Of a stretch of 64,000 bases of DNA, positions 25,621 to 34,979 are shown piece after piece. Positions within the stretch are counted from its first letter, which is position 1. Every line of letters begins with the position of its first letter. The translations under genes were made by a program, and so were the position numbers. The notes below the pieces were generated by a model. That model had not been told where the DNA came from. It made no database searches and saw nothing but the letters and a program-made list of their open reading frames with translations. This DNA is from Paraburkholderia sp. CNPSo 3274 (GTDB taxonomy: Bacteria; Pseudomonadota; Gammaproteobacteria; Burkholderiales; Burkholderiaceae). The stretch spans positions 1 to 64,000 of the forward strand of contig NZ_JAMBPR010000031.1 in the NCBI RefSeq assembly GCF_024206475.1, in the 5' to 3' direction.

Positions 25621-27363
25621 ATGAACACTCGTAAGCCCAAGCTTCGCTCGGCCGCGTGGTTCGGCACCACGGACAAAAACGGCTTCATGTACCGGAGCTG
25701 GATGAAGAATCAGGGGATCCCGGATCACGAATTCGCCGGCAAGCCGATTATCGGCATTTGCAATACGTGGTCGGAACTCACGCCCTGCAACGCGCACTTT
25801 CGCAAGCTCGCCGAGCACGTCAAGCGAGGCGTATACGAAGCCGGCGGATTTCCTGTCGAGTTTCCTGTGTTCTCGAACGGCGAGTCGAACCTGCGGCCGA
25901 CGGCCATGTTTACGCGCAACCTCGCGTCGATGGATGTTGAGGAATCCATACGAGGCAATCCGGTCGATGCCGTCGTGCTGCTGGTGGGCTGCGACAAGAC
26001 CACGCCCGCACTGCTGATGGGCGCGGCGAGCTGCGACGTACCTGCCATCGCCGTGACCGGCGGCCCGATGCTCAACGGCAAGCACGAAGGGCGCGATATT
26101 GGTTCGGGCACGGTGGTGTGGCAACTGAGCGAGCAGGTGAAGGCGGGCAAGATTTCGATCCATGAGTTCATGTCGGCGGAGTCGGGCATGTCGCGTTCGG
26201 CGGGCACCTGCAACACCATGGGCACGGCTTCGACCATGGCGTGCATGGCCGAAGCGCTGGGCGTCACGCTGCCGCACAACGCGGCGATTCCGGCTGTGGA
26301 CGCGCGCCGCTACGTGCTCGCGCATATGTCGGGCATGCGCATCGTGGAGATGGCGCTCGAAGACCTGCGTCTCTCGAAGCTGCTCACGCGCGCGGCGTTC
26401 GAGAACGCCATTCGCACGAACGCGGCGATTGGCGGCTCGACCAATGCGGCGATCCACCTGAAGGCGATCGCGGGACGCATAGGCGTGCCGCTCGAACTCG
26501 ACGACTGGACGCGCATCGGTCGAGGTACGCCGACCCTCGTCGACCTGCAGCCATCGGGCCGCTTTCTGATGGAGGAGTTCTATTACGCGGGCGGCTTGCC
26601 TGCCGTGCTGCGGCGCCTCGGTGAAGCGAACCTTCTGCCGCATCCCGATGCGCTCACGGCCAACGGCAAAACGCTCTGGGAAAACGTGCGCGAAGCGCCC
26701 ATTCACAACGCCGAAGTCATTCGCCCGCTCGACAATCCGCTCGTGAAAGACGGCGCGCTATGCGTGCTGCGCGGCAATCTCGCGCCGAACGGCGCGGTGT
26801 TGAAGCCGTCGGCGGCCACCCAGAAGCTGTTGAAGCATCGCGGGCCCGCCGTGGTGTTCGAAAACTTCGACGACTACAAGGCGCGCATTGGCGACCCCGA
26901 TCTCGACGTCACGGCCGATTCTGTGCTCGTCATGAAGAACTGCGGGCCCAAGGGTTATCCGGGCATGGCCGAGGTGGGCAACATGGGCCTGCCGCCCAAG
27001 CTGCTCGCCCAGGGAGTGACCGACATGGTGCGCGTGTCGGACGCGCGCATGAGCGGCACCGCGTATGGCACGGTGGTGCTGCACGTGGCCCCGGAAGCGC
27101 GTGCGGGCGGCCCGCTCGCGATCGTGCGCGACGGCGACTGGATCGAACTGGACTGCGAGAAGGGCGTGTTGCGCGTGGATATCAGCGAGGAGGCGATCGT
27201 CGCGCGGCTCGACGAATGGGCTGCGAATCAGCATCCCATCCCCGCCGATCGCAGCGGCTATCGCAAGCTCTATGTCGAGCACGTGCTGCAGGCCGACGAG
27301 GGCTGCGATTTTGACTTCCTGGTGGGCTGCCGCGGCTCGGATGTGCCGAGCCACTCGCATTGA
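25621..27363 (+). CDS. L-arabonate (sugar-acid) dehydratase, IlvD/Edd family, copy 2
   Basis: 580 residues from ATG 25621 (a GTG at 25609 is in frame). It is a close paralogue of the copy at 7587; long stretches are identical by eye, and cluster cysteines C56, C124 and C197 are conserved at the same numbers. Small differences lie near the active site (LVGCDKTT against LCGCDKTT; CDVPAIAV against VDVPAIVV), and the C-terminal 60 residues differ most. It stands alone on its strand beside the galactofuranose importer, suggesting a separately regulated enzyme, perhaps preferring D-galactonate or D-fuconate (inference). Confidence 0.87.
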   Translation: MNTRKPKLRSAAWFGTTDKNGFMYRSWMKNQGIPDHEFAGKPIIGICNTWSELTPCNAHFRKLAEHVKRGVYEAGGFPVEFPVFSNGESNLRPTAMFTRNLASMDVEESIRGNPVDAVVLLVGCDKTTPALLMGAASCDVPAIAVTGGPMLNGKHEGRDIGSGTVVWQLSEQVKAGKISIHEFMSAESGMSRSAGTCNTMGTASTMACMAEALGVTLPHNAAIPAVDARRYVLAHMSGMRIVEMALEDLRLSKLLTRAAFENAIRTNAAIGGSTNAAIHLKAIAGRIGVPLELDDWTRIGRGTPTLVDLQPSGRFLMEEFYYAGGLPAVLRRLGEANLLPHPDALTANGKTLWENVREAPIHNAEVIRPLDNPLVKDGALCVLRGNLAPNGAVLKPSAATQKLLKHRGPAVVFENFDDYKARIGDPDLDVTADSVLVMKNCGPKGYPGMAEVGNMGLPPKLLAQGVTDMVRVSDARMSGTAYGTVVLHVAPEARAGGPLAIVRDGDWIELDCEKGVLRVDISEEAIVARLDEWAANQHPIPADRSGYRKLYVEHVLQADEGCDFDFLVGCRGSDVPSHSH

Positions 27364-27415
27364 CATTCGGAATCCATATCAAATCCAGGTCGCGCGGCAC
27401 ATGCAAGCGTAGCCA

Positions 27416-28423
27416 TTAAGCCGCCTTTGGCACTCGCTCATTGGCGCCGAGGCAGTTCAGGCCCATGAGCGTCGCCTCGACGGCTTCGTCGAGCGGCGTA
27501 TGCGGCTCGCGCCCGAGTTCGCTGACGAGGCGGGCGTTGTCGAGCCGCAACGGTTCGCTCCACAAATAGCGCATCTCCATCAGTTCACGCAGCGTCGTCA
27601 CGAAGGGCGAGATGGCGCGCATGAAGGCCCAGGCGAAGGGCTTGCTTTGCGGCTTCAGTCCGTGGCGCCGGGCGACGCGGCAGATCGCTTCGACGAACTG
27701 CGAGCCGTCGGCATCCCAGTGGCCGGCCATGTGGAATACCGCGAACGCGGGCAGCGTGTCGCGCCGTTCGATCAGCTCGAGCATCGTGCGCGCGACGTCG
27801 GGCACGTACGACCACGCGTGGCCCACGCCGCGCGTACCCGGCTGGCGCACGACCTGCACCGGCTCGTCACGCTTCACGATTCCTTGCGCAAACCAGCTAT
27901 TGCCCACGTGCGGCCCGAAAAAGTCGCCCGCGCGCACGACGATCGAGCGCACGCCATGCTCGCTCGCGGCCTGCATGCGCCGCTCCAGTTCCACGCGAAT
28001 CGCGCCCTTGCGCGTGAGCGGCTGCTGGGGCGAATCTTCACGCAGCACCGGGAAGGTGTCGGGCCCGAAGTTGTAGACGGTGCCCGGCAGCACGACGGTC
28101 GCGCCCACGGCGGCCGCGGCGGCGAGCGTGTTGTCGATCATCGGCAGCACGACCTGCGCCCAGCGCCGGTAGCCCGGCGGGTTCACGGCGTGCACGATCA
28201 CCGCGCAACCCTGCGCGGCGCGTACCACTGCTTCGCGCGAGAGCACGTCGCCGTCGAGCCATTCGATGGCGCCGGCCGCAGCCGTGCCCGGCGCCCCGCC
28301 GCGCCGCAACGCGCGGACTTGCCAGCCGGCGTCGAGCAACTGGCGCGCGACTTCGCTGCCGATTCCGCCGCTTGCGCCAAGGACGAGTGCGCGGTTTTGT
28401 CGATTGATGGGGCTGGCGTTCAT
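27416..28423 (-). CDS. NAD(P)-dependent epimerase/dehydratase family protein (extended SDR)
   Basis: 335 residues; AGGAG 8 bases before ATG 28423 sets the start. The dinucleotide-binding motif ALVLGASGGIGSEVARQLL (GxxGxxG) is at about 12-30, followed by DGDV and VIVHAVNPPGYRRWAQ. The expected catalytic Tyr could be in TVYNFGP. Such proteins act as reductases or epimerases on small carbonyl or sugar substrates. It is divergent from a LysR gene, which probably regulates it. Confidence 0.75.
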   Translation of the reverse strand: MNASPINRQNRALVLGASGGIGSEVARQLLDAGWQVRALRRGGAPGTAAAGAIEWLDGDVLSREAVVRAAQGCAVIVHAVNPPGYRRWAQVVLPMIDNTLAAAAAVGATVVLPGTVYNFGPDTFPVLREDSPQQPLTRKGAIRVELERRMQAASEHGVRSIVVRAGDFFGPHVGNSWFAQGIVKRDEPVQVVRQPGTRGVGHAWSYVPDVARTMLELIERRDTLPAFAVFHMAGHWDADGSQFVEAICRVARRHGLKPQSKPFAWAFMRAISPFVTTLRELMEMRYLWSEPLRLDNARLVSELGREPHTPLDEAVEATLMGLNCLGANERVPKAA

Positions 28424-28509
28424 CCTGGTTCTCCTTACGGGTGAGCTGTGATGAGGAGCATTCTGCGCCGCTTGCAGCCAATAAAAAATTGGCGAATACC
28501 GACCTGAAG

Positions 28510-28527
28510 CTATACATTTATGCATAG
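28510..28527. promoter_or_regulatory. Candidate LysR operator between the SDR gene and its regulator
   Basis: The 18-bp imperfect dyad CTATACATTTATGCATAG lies in the 129-base gap between divergent genes and fits a T-N11-A LysR box. It ends 26 bases before the LysR start. Confidence 0.5.
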
Positions 28528-28552
28528 CCTGCAATTTGCATGAGGAGCATGC

Positions 28553-29455
28553 ATGGCCGAAAAGGAACCGAACTGGGAGTGGTACCGGAGCTTTCTGCAG
28601 GTCCTGGAGAGCGGCTCGCTCTCGGCTGCCGCCCGTGCGCTGGGCATCACGCAGCCGACCGTTGGCCGCCATATCGAAAGTCTGGAAGCGGCGCTGGGAC
28701 TCACGCTGTTTACGCGCTCGTCCGATGGGTTCTCGCCAACCGAGGCGGCGAACGAGTTGCGGCCCTACGCCGTCGGCCTTGCGATGACCACGGCAGCCTT
28801 GCGCCGCGCGGCGAGCAGTCACGGATCGGGTGTGCGCGGGACCGTGCGGCTGACGGCGAGCGAAGTCATCGGCGTCGAGGTCCTGCCGCCGATACTGGCG
28901 GGCCTGCGCAACGACTATCCGGAGCTGACGATCGAACTCGTGCTGTCAAACAGGGCGGGCGACCTGCTCCGTCGTGAAGCGGACATTGCGATACGCATGT
29001 TCCGGCCAGTGCAGGAGGCGCTGGTCGCCAAACGTGTTGGCGCGATCGAAGTGGGCTTGCATGCCCACGAACGATATCTGGCGCTTCATGGTGTGCCGAA
29101 GTCGATGAAAGAGTTGTCGCGCCATTCGATCATCGGCTTCGATCACGAGAACGCGTTCATTCGTTCGGTTCAGCCCAGGTTCGCCGCCTACAGCCGCAAT
29201 AACTTTGCATTTCGCGCCGACAGCGACCTTGCCCAGCTGGGCGCGATACGCGCTGGATTCGGCATCGGCGGGTGCCAGTCGCCGTTGGCGGCAAGAGACC
29301 CGACGCTGGTTCGCGTTCTGCGCGACGAGTTCTCGCTGAGTCTGGATACGTGGGTGGCCATGCATGAGGATTTGCGCACGAGCGCGCGCTGCGCCGTGAC
29401 CTTTGCGGCGCTGGCGTCGGGGCTGGCTGCTTATATCCAGGGACAAGGCGCGTAA
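28553..29455 (+). CDS. LysR-family regulator, divergent from the SDR gene
   Basis: 300 residues, GAGGAG upstream of ATG 28553. The helix-turn-helix is at about 15-65 (SGSLSAAARALGITQPTVGRHIE). The effector domain begins after GVRGTVRLTASEVIGVEVLPP, the form seen in regulators that control a neighbouring oxidoreductase. It probably controls the SDR gene 129 bases away. Confidence 0.85.
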   Translation: MAEKEPNWEWYRSFLQVLESGSLSAAARALGITQPTVGRHIESLEAALGLTLFTRSSDGFSPTEAANELRPYAVGLAMTTAALRRAASSHGSGVRGTVRLTASEVIGVEVLPPILAGLRNDYPELTIELVLSNRAGDLLRREADIAIRMFRPVQEALVAKRVGAIEVGLHAHERYLALHGVPKSMKELSRHSIIGFDHENAFIRSVQPRFAAYSRNNFAFRADSDLAQLGAIRAGFGIGGCQSPLAARDPTLVRVLRDEFSLSLDTWVAMHEDLRTSARCAVTFAALASGLAAYIQGQGA

Positions 29456-29463
29456 ATACCGCC

Positions 29464-30387
29464 TCAACGCGGCGCACGGCCCGCTCGCGCATACGAAGCC
29501 AGCATCGTCGCGAGTTCCTGTGCGGCAGGCGTGAGTGGCACGGCCGCGCGCTGCAGCAAACAGACCTGCTGCGCCGCCGGCCGCTCGGCGATCTTGATGC
29601 GCGCGAGCCGCTCGGCAAACGGGCCGCGCGTGGCGACCACCGACGACTCCAGCGCGAGGCAATCTGTCTCGCTGACCCAATGCAGGGTTTCGAAGAGCCC
29701 CTCCACCGTCGCGACGATGCGCGGCGGCGGCAAGTCGTGGGCGGTGAAGAACGTCGTGAGCCGGCTCGAAGCGAAGGCGTCCGCAATATTGGGCGAGCGC
29801 GTCGCGAGCCAGTCGCAGTGCGTGAGCGAGCGAAGCGTGCGCGCCCCCGCCTTCGGATGATCGCGGCGGCAGACGACTACCGGATCCGACGGGTAAAGCT
29901 CCGTCACCAAAAGATCGGTCGTATCGGTCTGGTCCGAAACGAGTGCGAGCGCGAAATCGAGCGTGCCTTCGCGAATCCACGAAATCATCATGCGCGACGT
30001 TCCCGTGCGCAGACGCAGCGCCACGCGTGGAAACCGCTTGCTGTACTGCCCGAGCACGGGCACGAGCGCGTCCATGAGCGGGTCGGTCGTCAGGCCAAAC
30101 GCCACTTCGCCCGCGTAGTCGCCGCGCAGTTGCTGCGCCTCTTCGCTCGCGCGCTCGCACTCGCCGAGAATCGATGTCGCTCGCACCAGCAGGCGCTGAC
30201 CGAGCACCGTGAGCGTCACGCCGCGATTCGTGCGCGTGAGCAGCGCGCCGCCCAGCTCGACCTCGAGATTCTGCAACTGCTGTGTCACGCCGCTTTGCGC
30301 CACGCCGAGCGCGCGCGAGGCCGCCCGTACACTGCCGCGCTGGGCGACGGCGACGAAGACGCGCAACTGGGAAAGCGTGAGACTCAT
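29464..30387 (-). CDS. LysR-family regulator, divergent from an amino-acid-type binding protein
   Basis: About 307 residues from ATG 30387 (MSLTLSQLRVFVAVAQRGS, the usual LysR start); an ATG at 30423 is also possible. The HTH carries SVRAASRALGVAQSGVTQQLQNLE. The effector domain is of the Cbl/CysB-like or GbpR-like type (YAGEVAFGLTTDPLMDALVP). It is divergent from the binding-protein/hydrolase pair and likely regulates them. Confidence 0.82.
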   Translation of the reverse strand: MSLTLSQLRVFVAVAQRGSVRAASRALGVAQSGVTQQLQNLEVELGGALLTRTNRGVTLTVLGQRLLVRATSILGECERASEEAQQLRGDYAGEVAFGLTTDPLMDALVPVLGQYSKRFPRVALRLRTGTSRMMISWIREGTLDFALALVSDQTDTTDLLVTELYPSDPVVVCRRDHPKAGARTLRSLTHCDWLATRSPNIADAFASSRLTTFFTAHDLPPPRIVATVEGLFETLHWVSETDCLALESSVVATRGPFAERLARIKIAERPAAQQVCLLQRAAVPLTPAAQELATMLASYARAGRAPR

Positions 30388-30520
30388 GAGCGATGACTGG
30401 TAGCGATCGGTAGAAGTGATCATGATAGGCGAATTCGAGCTTTTCCCGAACGCAGCGTCGGCCTACCATCGGACGGGCAGGAGACTCCCACTTTCCCTCG
30501 CCGTTCATCATGCGCTCATC

Positions 30521-31291
30521 ATGAAAAAAATCCCGTCGATGCTACTTTCCCTCGCGCTGGCCCTAAGCAGCAGTGCCTTCGCGCGCGAGGGCGACACCGT
30601 GCGGCTCGGCATCGATCCGACCTATCCGCCCATGGACGCCAAGGCGCCCGACGGCTCGCTCAAAGGCTTCGACGTCGATCTCGGCAACGAAATCTGCCGC
30701 CGTATTCACGCGCATTGCCAGTGGGTCGAACTGGAGTTCTCGGGCATGATCCCGGCGCTCCAGGCGCGCAAGATCGACGCGATCATGTCGTCGATGGCGA
30801 TCACCGCGAAGCGCGAGCAGCAAATTCTCTTCACGTCGAAGCTGTTCCAGTTCAAGTCGCGGCTCGTCGCGCGCAAGGGCGCCCCGTTCGGCGCTACCGC
30901 GCAGTCGCTGGCCGGCAAGTCGGTCGGCGTGCAGGCGGGCACGCAGTTCGAGACTTATGCGCTCGCGAACTGGGCGCCGGCGGGCGTGCACGTCGTCACC
31001 TACAAGAGCCAGGACGAAGTGTTCGCCGACCTCGTCAACGGGCGGCTCGATGCCGCATTGCTGGGCTACGTGGAAGCCGACTACGGCTTCCTGCGCACGC
31101 CGCAGGGTAACGGCTTCGCGTTTGCCGGCGGCCCGATTTCGATGGGCGACCGTGGCACGGGCATCGGCATGCGCAAGGACGAAACCGCGCTACAGGCGCA
31201 GATGAACGACGCGATCGCGACCATGCGGAAGGACGGCACCTACGCGCAGATCGCGCATCGCTATTTCGACTTTGATCCGTACGGAAACTGA
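30521..31291 (+). CDS. Periplasmic binding protein of polar amino acid type (HisJ/ArgT-like)
   Basis: 256 residues from ATG 30521, with a Sec signal ending SSAFA-RE (21). The mature start VRLGIDPTYPPMDAKAPDGSLKGFDVDLGNEICRRI is the SBP_bac_3 pattern of lysine/arginine/ornithine/histidine receptors, and AIMSSMAITAKREQQILFT follows as usual. No ABC permease or ATPase gene is adjacent, so it must use a remote transporter or act as a sensor. The hydrolase gene 36 bases downstream suggests that the ligand is an N-acylated or amide-linked amino acid (inference). Confidence 0.85.
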   Translation: MKKIPSMLLSLALALSSSAFAREGDTVRLGIDPTYPPMDAKAPDGSLKGFDVDLGNEICRRIHAHCQWVELEFSGMIPALQARKIDAIMSSMAITAKREQQILFTSKLFQFKSRLVARKGAPFGATAQSLAGKSVGVQAGTQFETYALANWAPAGVHVVTYKSQDEVFADLVNGRLDAALLGYVEADYGFLRTPQGNGFAFAGGPISMGDRGTGIGMRKDETALQAQMNDAIATMRKDGTYAQIAHRYFDFDPYGN

Positions 31292-31326
31292 GCCGCCGTA
31301 CACTTTTTTGAAACCGCATTGAATTC

Positions 31327-32445
31327 ATGAACCAGCAATCGATTCCGCTCCTGAGCGCCACGCCGGGCACGCACCGCGAACTGACCAGCTTCCATTTCGG
31401 CCCTGCCGACGCGCCCCAGAAGATTTATATCCAGGCGTCGCTTCACGCCGACGAAACGCCCGCCATGCTGACGGCCGTGCTGTTGCGCGCGCAACTGGCG
31501 GAACTCGAGGCGCAAGGCGCGCTCGCCGCGCAGGTGGTGCTCGTGCCGCTCGCCAATCCCGTGGGCCTTAACCAGCACGTGCTTGGCCAGTTCATCGGCC
31601 GGTTCGATCTCGCGAGCGGCAGGAACTTCAACCGCCATTTCCACGCGTTTCCCAAGCTGCTCGCCCGTGCGAAGGAGACGCTCGGCGCGGACGTCGAGCG
31701 CAACCGCGAGCTGATCCGGCAACTGATGCGCGAAGCGCTGGACGCGCAGGCGCCACTCACGGAATTCGATTCGCTGCAGTTGGCGCTGTTGAGGCTTTCG
31801 CACGACGCCGATCTCATCATCGACCTGCATTGCTCGCTCGAGGCGGTCATGCACGTGTACACGAGCGAGGCCGGCTGGCCCGATGTCGAGCCGCTTGCCC
31901 GCTACCTCGGCTCGCGCGCGCAACTGCTTGCCACCGACTCGGGTGCGCAGGCGTTCGATGAGGCGCATAGCCTGCTGTGGTGGCAACTGCGTCAAGAGAT
32001 GCCGGCCACGCAGCCCGTGCCCGCCGGACCCACTGCGGTGACGATCGAGTGCCGCGGCCAACGCGATGTATCGTGGGAAAGCGCGCAGCACGACGCCAAC
32101 GCGCTGGTCGACTATCTGCGCTGGCGCGGTGCGCTCGTCGGCGGCGACGTAAAGCCGCTGCCGGAGCTGTTGATGCCGGCCACGCCGCTCGCCGGGAGCG
32201 CGCAATTCTACGCACCGCGCGGCGGCATTCTCGTGCACCGCGCGAAAATTGGCGACTGGATACGCGAGAACGACCCGCTCTTCGATATCGTCGAGCCGAT
32301 GACGGGCGAAACGACGACGGTGAAGAGCACCGCGGAGGGCGTTTTCTATATGCGAAGGGCGATTCGCTTCGTCACGGCCGGCGCACCGCTCGGCCGTGTG
32401 ACGGGTACGCGGCCGATACGCAGCGGCGTGCTGCTGGGGGCTTGA
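31327..32445 (+). CDS. Succinylglutamate desuccinylase/aspartoacylase-family zinc hydrolase
   Basis: 372 residues. Zinc ligands are visible as H40 and E43 in QASLHADETPA and H168 in LIIDLHCS, the AstE/ASPA pattern; NPVGLNQHVLG and SGRNFNRHF carry the usual substrate-site residues. The C-terminal region (GGILVHRAKIGDWIRENDPLF and DIVEPMTGE) resembles a biotinyl/lipoyl-like beta-sandwich that many bacterial members carry. It probably deacylates an N-acyl amino acid taken up through the binding protein encoded upstream. Confidence 0.82.
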   Translation: MNQQSIPLLSATPGTHRELTSFHFGPADAPQKIYIQASLHADETPAMLTAVLLRAQLAELEAQGALAAQVVLVPLANPVGLNQHVLGQFIGRFDLASGRNFNRHFHAFPKLLARAKETLGADVERNRELIRQLMREALDAQAPLTEFDSLQLALLRLSHDADLIIDLHCSLEAVMHVYTSEAGWPDVEPLARYLGSRAQLLATDSGAQAFDEAHSLLWWQLRQEMPATQPVPAGPTAVTIECRGQRDVSWESAQHDANALVDYLRWRGALVGGDVKPLPELLMPATPLAGSAQFYAPRGGILVHRAKIGDWIRENDPLFDIVEPMTGETTTVKSTAEGVFYMRRAIRFVTAGAPLGRVTGTRPIRSGVLLGA

Positions 32446-32453
32446 GGGGAGCG

Positions 32454-33245
32454 TTAGGCGTGCCGCGCTTTGTCCATCGGCACGATCACGCGCACCCAGA
32501 GGCCGCCCTCGGGATGATTGCCGATCTTGAGCTTCGCGTTGCACAGGCGCGCGAGGCGCCGGACGATCGACAGGCCCATGCCCCAATGCGAGTCGAGCCT
32601 GAGGCTCGCCGCGCGCGAGGCGAGCAACGGCGACGCCAGCGCGCCACCCTCGGGCAGACTCGCCGCTACGCCTTCGCCGTGATCCCGCACGCTCAAGGTC
32701 CAGGTGCGCGGCCGCAGATCGTGGCGTACCGTCCGTAGCCACCAGGCGCGCAGCGCGAGCAGAAGCACGCAGAGCGCCAGCATGAGCGCCGCGAATCGCG
32801 CATCGAACCAGTGGGCGACCCTCTTCATGCACGTGACGCCAGACGAACAGGCGTCGCGCAGATATGAGGCGTTCGACGCCGTCCCGGCATGCGGCGCCCA
32901 AATGGCATCGCGCAGACGAGGCGTCACCTCGGCGCCGAGATTGACGATGTCCGGCTTGATCGACACCAACGGGGCAATCCCCCGGACGCTCGCACCTTGC
33001 GCGGCCAGTTCCAGTTCCAGTTCGGCGTCCTGCTGCTGGGCGGCGTACGTCGCGGAAGCCGGATCGAATGCCGTGTCGCCGAAATTGAGCGGCGAATCCG
33101 CACCGAGATATCGAAAACCGACTTGCACCAGCATCAACGACGCTATCCATAACAGGAAAATCCGGGCAAACAAGACAATCACCTTTCTTTTTTTGACATC
33201 GAAGTTTGGCTTGCGCCGGCGGGCGCATGTTTGAAATAGCCGCAA
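32454..33245 (-). pseudogene. Sensor histidine kinase with internal loss of the catalytic core
   Basis: The frame gives up to 263 residues; a TTG at 33245 is the longest start, and a start near 33190 (before LFARIFLLW) is also plausible. Seen: a membrane helix at about 24-44, a periplasmic stretch, a second helix at about 150-170, then within ten residues the end of a HATPase domain with G1 box SVRDHGEGV (185-193) and G2 box WGMGLSIVRRLARLC (221-235). The HAMP, the His-bearing dimerisation domain and the ATPase N box are missing, so it should not autophosphorylate. The junction falls near residue 178 (about 32710). No response regulator is adjacent. It looks like an in-frame internal deletion; the reading frame has stayed open. 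Confidence 0.65.
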
Positions 33246-33496
33246 ATCTAGCTATGACCGGCATTGTCCGCGAAGTGAGCGAGTTTCTATTCGTGGAAAA
33301 GCGCCGGAATATGCGCCGTTTTTTCCCCTTGAGCGTTGCTGGCGGCACCCGCAGTGCAGCATTTTGGGAAGGGGGCGGCCGTTGTATCGGTCCAGCGCAC
33401 GGCGCCCGGAGGCGTTTGGAGCTGGTAGTGGCGTGAGCATTCGGAGTCCTTGATAACATCGTCGGACGACCGAAAGCTCACGCATGCGGCATTTTG

Positions 33497-34834
33497 TCAG
33501 GCCGGCTGACGCAGCGTCCTGAAGGTCGCGCGAACTTCTTCCGTGAAGGCGGCAGGCTGCTCCCACGCTGCGAAATGCCCGCCTTTCGGAAGGCGGTTGT
33601 AGTGAACCAGCTTGGGGTAGGCGCGTTCCGTCCAGCTCTTGGGCGCGGCGTAGATTTCGTCCGGGAAGACACTCACGCCAACCGGCAGCTCCACATGCTT
33701 GGGCTCGAAAAAGTTGAGCTTGTTTTCCCAATACAGGCGCGCAGATGAGACCGCTGTCTTCGTCAGCCAATAGAGCGTGATGTTGTCGACCACATCATCC
33801 TTCGTCAGGCCTTCGGGCTGGCCTTCGAACACGCGCGCGATCATCGCCTGACCGCTCGCATCGTGGTCGAGCATCCATGCAGCCAGGCCGACTGGCGAGT
33901 CCTGGATTGCGTAGAGCGTCTGCGGGCGGTTCGCCATTTCGAGCGCGTAGCCCAGACCGTGCTTGTAAAAGTAATCGAGCTGGTCGTACGCGTGCTGCTC
34001 CTCCGACGACAGTCCGGCAGGGGGCGGCGTGCCGTCCTTGAGCGATTTGGCAATAGCGTCGGGTACGGTCGCGGGCATGTTGGTGTGAATGCCGACGAGT
34101 CCTGCCGGCTTCAGCAGCGCCAACTGTTCCGTCACGGCATTGCCCCAGTCGCCCCCTTGCGCCGCGTAGCGCTTGTAGCCGAGCCGGTCCATCAGCACGG
34201 CCCAGGCGCGAGCGACACGCTGGGGGTCCCAACCGGTCTTCGTCGGCTTGCCCGAAAAACCGTAGCCCGGAAGCGAGGGAATGACGACATCAAATGCATC
34301 GGCCGCGCTTGCGCCATGCGCGGTCGGATTGGTTAGGGGTTCGATGATCTTCAGCTGCTCGATGATCGAGCCAGGCCAGCCGTGTGTGACGATGATCGGC
34401 AGCGCGTTCTCGTGCTTCGAACGCACATGGATGAAGTGGATATCCAGTCCGTCGATTTCCGTGACGTATTGCGGCAGCGAGTTGAGTCTCGCTTCCACCT
34501 TGCGCCAGTTGTAGTCATTGGCCCAGTAATTGGCGAGCCTTTGCATGGTTGCGAGCTGCACGCCTTGCGAGGCGTCGTCGACCGTTTCGCGCTCCGGCCA
34601 TTGCGTCGCGACGATGCGGCGTCGCAGATCGGTCAGTGCCGAATCTGACGCATGCACGCGAAGCGGACGAATCGAAGAGGGATCGCCGGCGGCAATCTGC
34701 GTGATTCCGTTCGCCGACGGCTTTGATTCTGCGAAGGCGAGCCGGCTCATTGCGGCGCCTGCAACCAGCGTGGCGGCAGCGGCGCCGATGAAGCGCCGGC
34801 GCGAAACGGGTGTGGGGTGAAGATCGGTTGACAT
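33497..34834 (-). CDS. Epoxide hydrolase family alpha/beta hydrolase, Tat-exported
   Basis: 445 residues. A Tat signal SRRRFIGAAAATLVAGAAM (11-29) leads to LAFAES. The epoxide hydrolase N-terminal domain (RPLRVHASDSALTDLRRRI and on) is followed by the alpha/beta hydrolase core with oxyanion motif HGWPGS (151-156), nucleophile D229 in AQGGDWGN, and catalytic His (about 420) in GGHFAAWE. Such enzymes open epoxides to diols; export to the periplasm suggests detoxification of an incoming compound. Divergence from the OhrR/Ohr genes is by position only. Confidence 0.87.
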   Translation of the reverse strand: MSTDLHPTPVSRRRFIGAAAATLVAGAAMSRLAFAESKPSANGITQIAAGDPSSIRPLRVHASDSALTDLRRRIVATQWPERETVDDASQGVQLATMQRLANYWANDYNWRKVEARLNSLPQYVTEIDGLDIHFIHVRSKHENALPIIVTHGWPGSIIEQLKIIEPLTNPTAHGASAADAFDVVIPSLPGYGFSGKPTKTGWDPQRVARAWAVLMDRLGYKRYAAQGGDWGNAVTEQLALLKPAGLVGIHTNMPATVPDAIAKSLKDGTPPPAGLSSEEQHAYDQLDYFYKHGLGYALEMANRPQTLYAIQDSPVGLAAWMLDHDASGQAMIARVFEGQPEGLTKDDVVDNITLYWLTKTAVSSARLYWENKLNFFEPKHVELPVGVSVFPDEIYAAPKSWTERAYPKLVHYNRLPKGGHFAAWEQPAAFTEEVRATFRTLRQPA

Positions 34835-34979
34835 ACAAGTTCCTGATAGAGAAGGTGTATCGTGGCGAGCAGCAAATACCAGAGGTGCGCATGCGCCTCG
34901 GCAACCAGGGTGCGGATCGTAATCCTAACTATTCGTGCCTGAAGCCCGCCCGCGAAAACTGCGCGCGCTGGCGCGGCGG

